DNA of 64,000 nt from Forficula auricularia (GCA_024734495.1 JALMQS010000673.1:124001-188000); one strand, 5' to 3'; positions 1 through 10,935 are shown, counted from the first letter of the stretch. The notes: generated by a model from the sequence alone, not told the origin. Translations and numbers: made by a program.

Positions 1-266
1 ATCAATTACTACAACACTTTATTTCACTCAAGGGTATTATTTCTTCAAATTATTTTTAAATTTATAGACTCATACAAACAATGTTTAAGTAGAAAATTAA
101 TTTAATTTTTCTATTAAGTACCCGGTATAGTTGTTTTATATCCTGTTTTTGGAGTCAATAAAACAACACACTTCTTGCAACAGTTCACAACTATTTTTGG
201 CAATTAGTTGAGTTTTAGTGACAAAAATAATCATTTTACAATGGTGCCGAAAGTAAAGAATATTAT

Positions 267-497
267 CAGTGGCGGATCAAGTCAAGTGGGGGCCCTAAGC
301 GGTAAAATAAGGGGCCTTCAAAATTAATTAAACAAAAAATAAAAAAAAATTCTGAACCATGAACGATTATATGCAAATTTTGGTACTTATTAACAAAATT
401 GAATACAAGTGTTATAAAACAATGTTTAAGAAAACACTTTAACACAATCGGCCTTTTTTGGGGCCGCTCATTCCTCTTACCCTATGATCCGCTACTG
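267..497. mobile_element. short non-autonomous hAT-type element
   Basis: The ends are inverted: CAGTGGCGGATCAAG on the left and GATCCGCTACTG on the right. The 8-bp flanks AATATTAT (259-266) and CATATTAT (498-505) agree at 7 of 8 positions, as expected for a hAT target duplication. There is no coding capacity. Confidence 0.6.
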
Positions 498-581
498 CAT
501 ATTATCATAATTTCTTCTTGAAGGAGACAATAAAAGAGTGTGTCTTCTGCTGGAATTATAAATTTTATTTATTTATAACGA

Positions 582-616
582 GACTATAGTTTCGAGGGCT
601 TTGCCCTCTTCATCAG
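582..616 (-). ncRNA. hammerhead ribozyme motif, inverted partner
   Basis: This is the reverse complement of the 695-729 motif with all core bases intact: CTGATGA at 616-610, GAAA at 593-590 and GTC ending at 582. Both strands of the foldback therefore encode the same core. Confidence 0.75.
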
Positions 617-694
617 TCTATTACAATTTATTCACAGGAATTAATTTATGAATGTGAATACATGAATTAATTCCTGTGAATCCATTGTAATAGA

Positions 695-729
695 CTGATG
701 AAGAGGGCAAAGCCCTCGAAACTATAGTC
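695..729 (+). ncRNA. hammerhead ribozyme motif (type I-like, minimal stem III)
   Basis: CTGATGA (695-701) is followed by one extra A, stem II GAGGGC/GCCCTC closed by AAA, then GAAA (718-721). The next bases make a self-complementary ACTATAGT ending in GTC (727-729), the predicted cleavage point. Stem I is short and interrupted (GA/TC plus ATA/TAT). The extra base between CTGATGA and stem II departs from the textbook core. Activity is inferred, not shown. Confidence 0.75.
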
Positions 730-1017
730 TCGTTATAAATAAATAAAATTTATAAATTTAGCAGAAGACACACTCTTTTATTGTCTCCTTCAATATATAA
801 AAATTCTGCTACTCTCGGCAAAAACTTTCAATTTAATAATTTCTTCTGTTAAACCTTAAGTACTATTTCTTTATAGCTAGTTTTTAGATTTTTTTAAAAA
901 TGGCTCCAAATAGGTATTTTCTTTTTTATTTTTAATTTTTCTGTTCTTATTAGGAATGTAACTGTTTTATAAACGGTTTCAAACAATGGAGAAATTAGAC
1001 ATAGAAACCATATAATT

Positions 1018-1191
1018 GGGGGACAGGTTAGCCTAGGGGTTAGCGCACTAGCCTGCTAATCAAGTGGACCCGGGTTCGAATCCGACTCGAGGCATCTGGC
1101 TAAAGATCTGATCCCTACATATATGACATAATTTAATAATAGTATCGTAAATTGGCTGATGGCTAGAAGGGGCGAAAAGCCAAAAAAAAAA
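1018..1191 (+). mobile_element. tRNA-headed SINE
   Basis: The head contains an A-box-like TTAGCCTAGGGGTTAGCGC and a B box GGTTCGAATCC, preceded by a T-arm-like GACCCGG. The body ends GGCGAAAAGCC followed by an A-run. A second copy, on the minus strand at 23028-23201, matches from head to A-tail. Confidence 0.75.
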
Positions 1192-1550
1192 CAATTTTAT
1201 TACAATTTTGTAAATTGTTAAAAATATTTTTATAGCTGTTTTTATTTATAAGTAGGTTTAGAATTAAAAAAAAAAAATATTTAAAGTCTCGTGCAGATCA
1301 AATTATTTCTTTATAGAAAAAAAACCCATTTCTACCTTTGATTAATGGCAGGAATTTGTGACTATTTTTAATAATATTATCCATAACTCTATCAACATAT
1401 ATACTAGATATATACAGAAGTATAGATAAATTACATAGAAATAATTACAAATACACAAAAACATTGCAAAACACGTTCCTTGAGTAGATATACATGAGCA
1501 GTTTATAGATTCCAAGACATGTAGATGTAGATTTTTTTTATATAATGATA

Positions 1551-1640
1551 CTAATACAAGAAGTTACACCAAAAATGTACAACCACTGTAATCCCGCTTT
1601 GGGTCCTTTTATCTTGGAAATAAGAAGAGATTTATTGATT
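1551..1640 (-). repeat. LINE 3'-tail-like fragment
   Basis: GTTACACCAAAAATG and the following CAACC resemble the 3' tail of the LINE remnant at 34690-35010, in the same orientation. It is short and diverged. Confidence 0.35.
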
Positions 1641-2029
1641 GGGTCCGAGTTGAAGGTTAATATGTAACTAGTGTATAATAGAATAAAACTCGCAGTTGCA
1701 AAAGGGTTGTATTTTAAATTTTGATTATAATTTAAATGCCGCACTCTACTTATATTTTTATTTTTCTGGAGTCGTTTTTTAATTTTTTTATTTAATTTTA
1801 TTATTATTAATATTATATTATGCTTATGGATGGAATAATCTTTAATTATTATTATCTATTAGAGAAATTTCAAAAGATACTAATTAAATAAATCGAATTT
1901 TATTACCAACTTCTAATCTCAATTCAAGGATTTATTATTCAATTCTTTCGTTCTTTATCTAATAAGTATTTTTTCGATGATGTAACAACAATTGAGGTAA
2001 ATACTTTTTCCAAACGATGAGAACATCAA

Positions 2030-2345
2030 ACGCAAACGAATGGGCCCTTAAAACCCTTCTCTTGCCCTTCGTGTGGTCCTTTTATACATATCCGCTCAGC
2101 ATGGCTGTAATCTGGCATTCAACAGTTTAAGCTAATAAATCAAATTAGCTATGCGCCGGCAACTGTACGACCTCCACTCACTCAGCCAGTGTTCACTGTT
2201 CACGAGGGCCTGTAAAGTGGCCAAATAAAGAGGGATTACCTCCAAACAGATTTTGTACACTTTTCAATTAGATAAGCGCTAGAATAACATTTGGTCTAAT
2301 TGAAATCAAAGACCGCTCAACGCAAATAAATCACGAATTTATTAT
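2030..2345. promoter_or_regulatory. GC-richer single-copy island, candidate enhancer
   Basis: Base composition rises clearly above the flanks. The stretch holds homeodomain-type cores (CAATTAG, TCTAATTG), a TCAAAG motif and AATAAATCAC, with no ORF and no sign of repetition in the window. A regulatory role for kn is inferred only. Confidence 0.35.
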
Positions 2346-2786
2346 TCTTTAGAGAAATTTACTTATAAAATCAGAGAGTATCATTAAATCTAAAAAAATC
2401 TGGCGTGATTAAACACACTTTACTAAACACCTACCCCCATAAATTCATTATTATTATTACTTGCGTATGGCCCCTCATCATAAAATAAATATTTTTATTT
2501 ATTTATTTATTTTTACAACACAATATTTATAATTATTATACACTTAAAGGAACAGAAAAACGTATACTTGGACATTTTGACAAAACGATTATTATTTCTT
2601 AAAATATTGTTTTTTGATTAACCCCTTTTGCTGGCTATTAATTTTGCTATAATTTTTTTTATTAAAATAGTTTTAACCATTTTTAAGATTTAAGGCCAAA
2701 GAAAATTTCTGAATTAGACAATTTAACCACAGATTTTATAGGAACTGTGTTTTTATTTTTTTTCCCTAAATCAAAATAATTTAAAT

Positions 2787-4115
2787 CAGGGATGTCCAAG
2801 CCACGGCCCGCGGGCCGCATGCAGCCCAGCACTGCAATGAGTATGACCCAACATAAAATCATAAACTTCCTTAAAACATTGAGATTTATATGTAGAGATA
2901 TATTTTTTTATTCTTTTTTTCGAAATATGAATGTACATTTGTACAATACGTGAAGCTTTTTTCAAGAATAAAATTTACTAAAAGCAAAATTATAAGCTCA
3001 ACTCTTTAAGATAAAAAAAAAATAATGAAGTTTCGAATTTTTAAAAAAAAAATTTCTTCTCATCTTTTCATTTTCTAAAATATTTATTATTTCAATAATT
3101 TATATGTTACGACATTAACCAACTCTATTCTAGTACAAGGAGACAAGGAATTGGGGTTTTCTAGATCAATCACAATTAATTGAAAATTTCTCTCCTGGAC
3201 TAAAACTTGTCAGGACTTATCTTTTAGATCTTTACACGTTCTTACATGTAATTAGATATTGGATGGATTATTATATCCGTGACCATTTAAAAAAATAAAT
3301 TATCATTCCTCATATCCTTCTTTAATCACATTCGATTTAAACCAGGGCTGTCCAACCCGTGGCCCAATATAAAGTCATAAAATTACTTAAAACATTGAGA
3401 TTTATATTTAGATACTGGAAAACTCACAACAATTTGGCCTGATAATTTTTTTTCTCTAAAATAAGAAATCTGGAAATCTACTGTGAAGTTTTCGAAAAAT
3501 AAAAGTGCTAATTTTAAATTTTGAATCTGGAACTAGATTTCAAGATTTCCGGAAAAATAATCACCATTTTGGTCTATTTTCGACTCCATTTTCATTAGAA
3601 ATAAATTTCCTACTTGCAAACTTTCTCATTAAATGTATAGAATAACAATTAGATACCTATCTGAAAGAAAAATTGAATATTGTCTTTATTAGAATTTTAT
3701 ATTGATTATCTAGGCAGGAAAAAATATAAATAAATACTAATACATAATATAACTTTTTGAAAGTAAGTCGGTATGTATTTACATATACGAGAAGCTATTT
3801 TTGAGTATAAAATTTACGAAAAGTAAAATTAAAAGCTCACTATGAGCTAAAAAAATAATAAAGTTCTTATTTCTACATTATTAACTTTTTTAAATAACAC
3901 ATATCAATAGAATTATAAATTACTATAGTCTCAAACAAATAAATAATATATATACAGATATATCATCTTGATATATATGTGTATATGTTTATTTGCATCA
4001 AGCAGAGGACAACCTCTTTGTTTCTCTTTGAGAATTATAATATTTTATCCGCGGTCCGTGACATTTATTTTTCTTCAAATGTGCCCCGTGTAAACCAAAA
4101 GATTGGACACCCTTG
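2787..4115. mobile_element. non-autonomous hAT element with nested insertions
   Basis: It begins CAGGGATGTCCAAGCC followed by CGGCCCGCGGGCC, and ends AGATTGGACACCCTTG. It is flanked by a perfect 8-bp duplication ATTTAAAT (2779-2786 and 4116-4123). A second left-type end (CAGGGCTGTCCAACCC) starts at 3342 with the flank ATTTAAAC, so two copies may be joined. A hammerhead-family fragment (about 3925-4032) is inserted near the right end. No transposase frame remains. Confidence 0.7.
3925..4032 (+). repeat. subfamily A fragment of the hammerhead family
   Basis: It starts in the post-cleavage region (ACTATAGTCTCAAAC) and runs through a TA-rich linker to the TTTGCATCAAGC block. The hairpin AGAGG-ACAA-CCTCT follows, then TTTGTTTCTC. 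The catalytic core upstream is missing. Confidence 0.6.
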
Positions 4116-4439
4116 ATTTAAATCATTCAAAACCTATAAGCTTTAAGTAATTCCGATTGTCCCTTAAATTTCCAATATTGATACCATAAAGCGCAAGTTG
4201 CAAGTAATAATGTTTGTGTAAGTGAATCTCTTTCAGTTAGGCATATATATTTTCCCCAAATTAACTTAATTGAATATAAATTTTTGTATGGGGTTGGTTA
4301 ATAAAATAAAAGAATAATTGGGAAATTCTGCTCCAAGAGACTTTGTAAAAATTTAATTTCGGTTGCGGAGAATCAACTTATAAATCTATATTATAAAAGA
4401 AATGAAAAATTTTTTCACTTATTTTCCACTTCAAAAAAA

Positions 4440-4835
4440 AAGGCTAACTGTCTGAATGGGTGTCTAATCTTGGTGCGGGGGTGGGTACCTGGTCTCTCCC
4501 TCAGTCTGCAAGTTGAAAGGGGTTGTTGGATAGGCAGGCGGCAGTGGGGGATTAGCCGCTAAGGCTAATGGAGTTAGCCCACAATTTGCATACACAGCAG
4601 GAGTAACAACAACAACAGAGCCGGGGAGCCAACAACGCAACCCAACAACCTGGGATGGATGCTGCCCGTGTTATCTCTTCTCACACCCGCCCTGCGCCCT
4701 TCGTTACTACTCAGTTTATAGGTTTTCAACTCGGGTCATGTGGATCTGCCTATGGCTATGGACCACTCATTAATTCCCGTCTTGTGCTTTCATCCAACTC
4801 TTGGGAACAAGTAGCAGCCAAATGTATCACTTTCT
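4440..4835. promoter_or_regulatory. GC-richer single-copy island with CAACAA tract
   Basis: It contains GGGTGGGTACC, repeated GGCTAA(T/C) motifs and a run of CAACAACAACA near 4604. There is a 60-codon open frame at 4655-4837 with no recognisable similarity. It could be an enhancer or an untranslated exon. Confidence 0.3.
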
Positions 4836-5010
4836 AATCTAAACCAAAGACCAGAATTATTATGTAGGTAGCTTTGCCCGTTTTTTATTATATTAATTCA
4901 TATAATTTTTACTTTCACTTATATATGTCGTGGTCACTTGGTGAAACATGTCATTTCGTGTAATCCCAAGATATTTCAGTGGAGTATTCTTACAACCAGC
5001 TGCGAAACGG

Positions 5011-5358
5011 GGAATAAAATAGATTTTATTGGACAGTCATTTTCCCCCCCCACTAAAAAACCGACGTTTCGGAAGATCTTCCCTCCTTGTTCAGGGGTCA
5101 TTGAGGGAAATAATTCCCTCTTCCCTCTTTCAGCAGTGCTCGAAATTTGTCCTTTCTCAACAGAGGATAAACAAAATTCTATTGATGCCTATGTTGAGAA
5201 AGGTCAAATTTGAGCACTGTTGAAGGAGAGAAGAGGGAAGTATCTTGTATGTTTCCTTCATTGACCCCTTTTAAACCCTGAAGAAGGAGGGAAGATCATC
5301 CGAAACGTCGGTTTTTGAGAGGGGAAAAAATGACTGTCCAATAAATCTATTTTATTCC
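5011..5358. mobile_element. foldback element with two hammerhead-like cores (family E)
   Basis: The arms start GGAATAAAATAGATTT and end with the complement. Each inner arm has a GAAACGTC motif (5063-5070 minus, 5302-5309 plus). The left core is changed to CTGAACA; the right keeps CTGAAGA. The centre is diverged. Confidence 0.75.
5278..5309 (+). ncRNA. hammerhead ribozyme motif, weak stem II
   Basis: CTGAAGA (5278-5284) and GAAACGTC (5302-5309) are intact. Stem I pairs AAACC with GGTTT. Stem II is reduced to about three pairs, so activity is doubtful. Confidence 0.5.
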
Positions 5359-5895
5359 AGATAATTTTGTGCATTATCCTTATTATCACTTCTCAATTAA
5401 AATTTCTAGCAGCCCATTTTTCTCCAAAGAGAAAATTTCTTCTAATGTAAATAAAAACAATTTTCAATCAAGAATACTTTACTGTCTATTGTAGGATTCT
5501 GTTTGACTGGATTCCGATTCCCATCATATCTCAAAACAAAAAGCTCGTAGAAAGCTAATAATGGTGTCAAATGTCTATATGTACAAAACAAATAATAATA
5601 GTTGGTTAAATTTCGGGCTATCTTACTTAATAACATTTGTTTTAAAAAATTCAGAAAACCAGAAATAAAATCGAATCGTTATATGGACCAACAAAAGCTC
5701 TTGAACTGTAGTGTCTAAGAGCTAATATTTATAAAATATAAAACACCTAACTATTAAGTAGCTTTTTAATTAATTTATAAATTTTTTAAATTAACATTTT
5801 AATAGTGAATAAAAACAAGTGAGTTTTTAAATTCTAACGTCACTAGAGTCTCTGTTTAACCTTATATTATGAACAATTTAAATGCCGGATCAAAT

Positions 5896-6151
5896 ACATC
5901 CATCCCTCGATTTACATGGTAGATACGTTCCAGGAGAAAACGTGTAATTCAAAACCGCGTAAAATGAGACAGAGCATGCATAACATATAAAAATGGAGGA
6001 TAGGTTCAACTAAATTCAAAACCGTGTAAATTGAAACAAGGGATATATAGAAAAAGCAAACTGAAACCGTGTCAATCCAGGATCATATTTAAAAACCGTG
6101 CAAAAGCGAAACCATGTAAAACAGGTACCGTGTAAATCGAGGGATGGGTGT
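5896..6151. mobile_element. MITE with TA flanks and internal ACCGTGTAAA repeats
   Basis: The terminal inverted repeats read CATCCCTCGATTTACA on the left and TGTAAATCGAGGGATG on the right, flanked by TA. The decamer ACCGTGTAAA and close variants occur several times inside, as part of and next to the ends. It is a non-coding Tc1/mariner-like MITE by inference. Confidence 0.6.
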
Positions 6152-6239
6152 ATCTTATTAGATATGTTTTATTTAATGTCAGAAAAGATCCTTGGGAGTA
6201 GAACCCAAGGGCCAAAATTGCATTCCGGGTAGTAGGCTT

Positions 6240-6545
6240 AACATACCACTTTCTAGTATATATAATCGATCTGTTTGGAGGGGACTTGCGTTTATAAATA
6301 TCCCGATGTCAACATCTCTCTATCGCTTATCCCGGAGTATGTAGATAGATTCACTCCTGCAAGGCACTTTAGCATCTATATCCTCTGATGTACTTAACCC
6401 CATTAACTGGTACTAATCAGTTAATCCTTAGATAGTTCCACCTGTGGACAATTCACAGGACATCAGAAGCCGAGATGGGACAAGCATCACTCAACCGAAG
6501 CAAATTATTTTCATTTGTATCGTCATTGTAGTCTCTTGACTATTG
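6240..6545. promoter_or_regulatory. GC-richer single-copy island, candidate enhancer
   Basis: It includes a TTTATAAATA box, an E-box CCACCTGTGG, GCTTATC and ACTAATCAGTTAATCC homeodomain-like sites. There is no coding frame. Confidence 0.35.
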
Positions 6546-6621
6546 AGTAAATATGCCTAGTGCCTAGAACTCTCATTTAACTCATTAGAATGGCTTCTTA
6601 ATTGAGATAAAAAAATTACAT

Positions 6622-6800
6622 TAATAAAACGAATTATAGGTATTTTGTATAAACTTGAAAATGGATATGTTATTGACTAGAATAACAGTGTTGTTGAATT
6701 TCAAGAAACAATCAATGAGGGTATCCTCTGCTTGGTGCAAATTTAAATAGACTAGTTTTTTGATATTTGAGGATATAAGTTTTTTTTTTTTTTATATTAA
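6622..6800 (+). repeat. direct repeat unit flanking a TTAA element (copy 1)
   Basis: TTAATAAAACGAATTATAGG through the TCCTCTGCTTGGTGC block recurs almost unchanged at 7502-7685. It contains a diverged form of the AGAGGACAACCTC motif of the hammerhead family. Confidence 0.65.
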
Positions 6801-7501
6801 GGTAGTTGTTTCACCATATGGGGTTTCTTAGAATTTTTTTGAAATTTAGACAGATTATTATTATATTTAAATATTTCTGCATCGATCGGTGGCAAAACGA
6901 AATTGATGAACAATATAGTTCCGGAGTAATTAAATTCCAAAGATAGAGTTTTTCAGACTCTTATACATTGCACTATACGGGATATCGGAAAGTTTACATA
7001 CATATTTAATTATAATTAAGAAACTCTTCTTACCATTGTTAAAAAAAACTAAACCAACATTAAACAATAACTAATACATTTTTAAGGAAATTTTAATTCA
7101 TAGTTACAACAGAGTTTCTGAGATAATAATTAATAAATATTGAAAAATGTATAATGAAAAATTTACACTAAAAACAAGCTGGCAACAACGTATTTATTTA
7201 ACCTAAAAAGTGGTTTAACTTTAGTAATTTTTATGACGTTTTTTCGCTTCAGCCTTGTCGCAACAGCTTTCAATCGCTTATTAAGAACTTTTTGTTTTAT
7301 AAATCTCCCTTTATTATGTACTTTATCTGATAAAATATATACAAGCTCGGACAGTGTTGCCAGATGTCAAACGGCCACGGGATTGGCTAGTAGTGGTACA
7401 TAAACAGCAAAAAGCTTTGGGCTTATGAATTATGAATCCTTATTGTCTGTACTATATACTCTAGCATTACTTTTTGCTAGTATTATCGCGAAACAACTAC
7501 C
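6801..7501. mobile_element. TTAA-flanked element with GGTAGTTGTTTC ends
   Basis: It starts GGTAGTTGTTTCACC, ends GCGAAACAACTACC, and is flanked on both sides by TTAA (6797-6800 and 7502-7505). Copies with the same type of end occur at 35608-36248 and from 53982. TTAA duplication is the piggyBac hallmark, but the ends do not have the usual CCC start. Non-coding. Confidence 0.6.
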
Positions 7502-7685
7502 TTAATAAAACGAATTATAGGTATTTTGTATAAACTTGAAAATTGATATTTTCTTGGCGAGAATAACAGTGTTGTTGAATTTCAAGAAACAATCAATGAG
7601 GGTGTCCTCTGCTTGGTGCAAATTTTTATAGATTAATTTGTTGATATTTGACGATATATCAAGTTTTTTTATATATATTAATTAT
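7502..7685 (+). repeat. direct repeat unit flanking a TTAA element (copy 2)
   Basis: This matches 6622-6800 over about 175 bp with scattered differences. The two units bracket the 701-bp element. Confidence 0.6.
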
Positions 7686-8029
7686 TAATAAACGAAGTTT
7701 AAGAGAATTTATTTCGGAAATTAAAAAAAAAAGTAAGATTTTTTAAATCCCAATTAACACTTCACTAACTCCCTCTGGGATGTATATAGAGATAGGGATT
7801 TCTAATTCTCTTTTAAGAATATATTTTTTTTTTATTAATGAAATATCTATATGATATAAAAAGTAAAAGAGGTAATTTCATATTTTTATTCATTTTAACT
7901 TCCCACGTCCCTTCCGATTTTTGTTGAAATTGAGAGAAAAATGTAAATGTTCATTGAATAAGGATAAATTTCAATTAATAGGGCGTAAAATGGTGAAAGA
8001 GAAAGAGGGGATATATATATATTTAGAGT

Positions 8030-8055
8030 TAGAGAGAGAAAGAGAGAGAGAGAGT
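8030..8055. repeat. GA microsatellite
   Basis: Short interrupted run of GA dinucleotides within an AT-rich tract. Confidence 0.7.
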
Positions 8056-8491
8056 AAAGGGAATTTAAAGGGCGATATTCGAATTGAGTATCATTCGCGA
8101 TATTTATATTACGATACACACACTGCTCGAAAGTTGGTTGAGGAAGATTTTAATAAAGAACATGATAAAAAAACAATAAATAAATAAATAAGACAACATT
8201 AAAAATAATAATTATTTTTTTATCACCTATTTTTATTTTATTTATGGTAACTTAAAGTATGAATGTAAGGGGACATAAATAAATAATTTAATAGGATTTA
8301 ATATAAAAACTATATAAATAAATAAAATTCTGTATTGTATGCAATAGATGTACTAGATAACTAGATACATTCGAAATATTTATGAATATATAGATAGATT
8401 AAGGCAGTCCAAAAAAAAGAAGAAGATAATTTATAAAGGCAGTCCAAAAAAAGAAGAAGATAATTTACACTATCTTTTTATTCATAAAACC

Positions 8492-8523
8492 GACGTTTCG
8501 GAAGCTATTCCCTCCTTCTTCAG
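8492..8523 (-). ncRNA. hammerhead ribozyme motif (family D)
   Basis: On the minus strand it reads CTGAAGA, an extra A, GGAGG, loop, the pairing strand, then GAAAC and GTC. The loop-side pairing is CTTCC rather than CCTCC, so stem II is one pair weaker than in the partner at 9022-9053. Confidence 0.6.
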
Positions 8524-8552
8524 GGTTTTGAAAGAGGAGACAGAGGGGAATG

Positions 8553-8952
8553 NNNNNNNNNNNNNNNNNNNNNNNNNNNNNNNNNNNNNNNNNNNNNNNN
8601 NNNNNNNNNNNNNNNNNNNNNNNNNNNNNNNNNNNNNNNNNNNNNNNNNNNNNNNNNNNNNNNNNNNNNNNNNNNNNNNNNNNNNNNNNNNNNNNNNNNN
8701 NNNNNNNNNNNNNNNNNNNNNNNNNNNNNNNNNNNNNNNNNNNNNNNNNNNNNNNNNNNNNNNNNNNNNNNNNNNNNNNNNNNNNNNNNNNNNNNNNNNN
8801 NNNNNNNNNNNNNNNNNNNNNNNNNNNNNNNNNNNNNNNNNNNNNNNNNNNNNNNNNNNNNNNNNNNNNNNNNNNNNNNNNNNNNNNNNNNNNNNNNNNN
8901 NNNNNNNNNNNNNNNNNNNNNNNNNNNNNNNNNNNNNNNNNNNNNNNNNNNN
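8553..8952. other. assembly gap of exactly 400 N
   Basis: It lies at the centre of a palindrome. The last 34 bases before the gap (8518-8551) are identical to the first 34 after it (8953-8986), which suggests overlapping contigs rather than missing sequence. Confidence 0.95.
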
Positions 8953-9021
8953 CTTCAGGGTTTTGAAAGAGGAGACAGAGGGGAATATCGCATTGGATTC
9001 CTTCACGGACTTTTCAAAACC

Positions 9022-9053
9022 CTGAAGAAGGAGGGAATAGCCTCCGAAACGTC
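9022..9053 (+). ncRNA. hammerhead ribozyme motif (family D)
   Basis: CTGAAGA (9022-9028), one extra A, stem II GGAGG/CCTCC with loop GAATAG, GAAAC (9046-9050) and GTC (9051-9053). Stem I pairs AAAACC with GGTTTT directly beside the core. All invariant core bases are present; position 7 is A, which the consensus allows. Confidence 0.75.
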
Positions 9054-9170
9054 GGTTTTATGAATAAAAAGATAGTGTAAATTATCTTCTTCTTTTTTTG
9101 GACTGCCTCATCGATATCCACTTAATTCACTTATCAGTCAGTCTCCAAAAATTACTCCAATCTTATATAA

Positions 9171-10106
9171 ATAAATATTTTAAAGAATATTAAAAAAAAA
9201 AAATTCTTAAAAATATTATTAATTATAATATATTTATAAAGAATTTGAGTATGTCATTTTTTTGAAAATTTAGATGGAAAGTTTTTCAAAAAGACAACTC
9301 TTGGCAATAGCTAGTATTTTAATTAAAAAGAATTTAGATTTTTAGGGACAATGTGATCTTAGTGAAAAATTATCTTAATGATAATTATGTATATTATATT
9401 GTTTACCAGAGGGTTTCATCCCCTTCTTTATATTTAAAATATACTAAAGGATTCCTCACTGAAAACTTTTTTCAGTCAAAGTGTAGTATCTAATATTTAA
9501 TATAATAATTTAAAATACAAATGAAAAATAATAGAATTAAAAAAATAAATAGTATGAAACGCGTAAATGCTTGAAATAAAAACAATTATAAAAAAAAAAT
9601 TAAATACAAAAGTTAGTTTGATTTATTAAAATCAGCTGATAATAAGTCGTGTTGATTTGTCAAATACTGTTTTTAAAGTTAATATCTAAGTAAATTCCTC
9701 GGTTAATGATATATTTTATTGCAAAAAAAGAAACCTGCATGTTTCAAAAAGCAATTTTCTTTTTTAACTTTATATAATCAACTAATATAGTATAATTCAA
9801 GAGAAAGTGTCAAGATCTTAATTTTCTATTAAACTCTAAGAAAATGTTTACAATTTAAACAAATTTTATTTTCAAAAATTTGCTCTTTATTATAAAAAAT
9901 TAAATTATAGTTATAATCTAATATTTTTTATTTAACATTAGCGACGAAAGGACCTCCTTAAATCAAAAGCTCTCGACTCTTTCGAATTTATAATAAAATC
10001 ATCCTCAGGACAATTATAATATTTTTTATAGATATTAATTTGAATATGTTTCTATCTATAGTTAAATTTCAAAAAGCCCTAAGGAAGATTTTACAATAAA
10101 TTGAAA
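9171..10106. other. AT-rich intron, nothing recognised
   Basis: Low-complexity AT-rich sequence without ORFs, inverted repeats or motifs that I could recognise. Confidence 0.6.
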
Positions 10107-10336
10107 GCTTGATTATTTTAGATTTTCCTTCTACTTTAATTTGATTTAATTGCTCTCATCTTTAATATTCTGCTAATTTCTTTAAAATTATCTTTTTCTT
10201 TAGTGAATTAAAGATTTCACTGTCGATGGTATCTTTTTCATTTCTACCTGAAAATAATTTAACATATTTTTTTTATTAACCAATTTTTATTCCTCTTACT
10301 TCGCTTTTTCAATTGAAATAAAATCGGATTAAAAAT
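10107..10336 (+). repeat. direct repeat, copy 1
   Basis: TTTTCCTTCTACTTTAATTT through GAAATAAAATCGGATTAAAA recurs at 10970-11149 with an internal deletion there. Downstream, 10340-10430 resembles part of the repeats at 38.3-38.9 kb in inverted orientation. Confidence 0.6.
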
Positions 10337-10497
10337 AAACTGCAACGGATCGTTGCTAAACTTTAAATATTAATATGTTTATTCCTTTATTATTAATCAG
10401 ATATCACTTGCTATTTGCAGTCCATGTTGACTTAAATTCAAAAATAGATATCGATTCACATCTAATAATCGAGGAATAACCATTCTACATTGGATTT

Positions 10498-10536
10498 TTG
10501 ACGTTTCGGTTATTATTGGTAACCATTGCTGAAGAC
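10498..10536 (-). repeat. hammerhead-like motif with altered core
   Basis: The minus strand has GGTTA/TAACC stem II followed by CGAAACGTC, but the expected CTGAnGA is replaced by TCAGCAA. A decayed copy of the same region follows at 10590-10660. Confidence 0.4.
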
Positions 10537-10684
10537 ATGGAGGAATCGGCTTAAAATAAAAAATAACACTCGATTCTTATCTAATACTAGAGGAATAACC
10601 TTATTGCATTCCATTTTTTATGTTTTTACTATTAATGGCAACCTCTACTGAAAACGTGGAAGAATCGACTTAAAATCAAAAAGA

Positions 10685-10935
10685 CCGTATAGAAATAAAT
10701 AGATTTTCGAAATATCTTTTTTATATATTTTTGAAAATATATTAAAAATAAACAATTTTTGTGTTAAATTTATATAAAGTTTATGTTTTCTATATATGTA
10801 TTCTTAAAATATAAACTATTTTTATGTCGACCTAGTATAAATTTTATATAAATTTAACACAAAATTTTTATATTTTTAATATATTTTTAAAAAATATATA
10901 AAAAACATATTTTGAAAATCTATTTATTTCTATAC
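10685..10935. repeat. AT-rich foldback
   Basis: GTATAGAAATAAATAGATTT at the left is matched by its complement at the right, with arms of roughly 100 bp. It sits between the two direct repeats at 10107 and 10970. Confidence 0.7.

Larger units (their letters stand above)
518..793. mobile_element. foldback element, inverted dimer with two hammerhead motifs (subfamily B)
   Basis: Two arms of about 135 bp are near-perfect reverse complements, starting TTGAAGGAGACAATAAAAG and ending with its complement. Each arm carries a hammerhead core next to the centre. The right flank (to about 834) adds a terminal motif, CTCTCGGCAAAAACTTTC, that recurs in related copies. Relatives lie at 38095-38257 and 55018-55154, and a truncated end lies at 17383-17440. 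Confidence 0.85.
8437..9108. mobile_element. foldback element with hammerhead dimer, interrupted by a 400-N gap (family D)
   Basis: The ends are AGGCAGTCC and GGACTGCCT with arms rich in AAGAAGAAGATAATTT. The left terminus is duplicated at 8402. Both arms carry a complete GAAACGTC-type core. The sequence after the right end (9109-9170, TTATCAGTCAGTCTCC) also follows the related copy at 41136-41322, so the family may extend further. Confidence 0.8.

Noticed and set aside
1150..1181. Hammerhead-like GGCTGATGG...CGAAAAGCC in the SINE tail
   Set aside because: The sister copy reads TCTAATGACTAG and GACCGAAAAGCC. Stem II does not pair and no GUC-type site follows, so it is a SINE tail.
8482..9025. 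Long open frames across 8482-9025 on both strands
   Set aside because: Most of the length is the 400-N gap; the rest is foldback arm.
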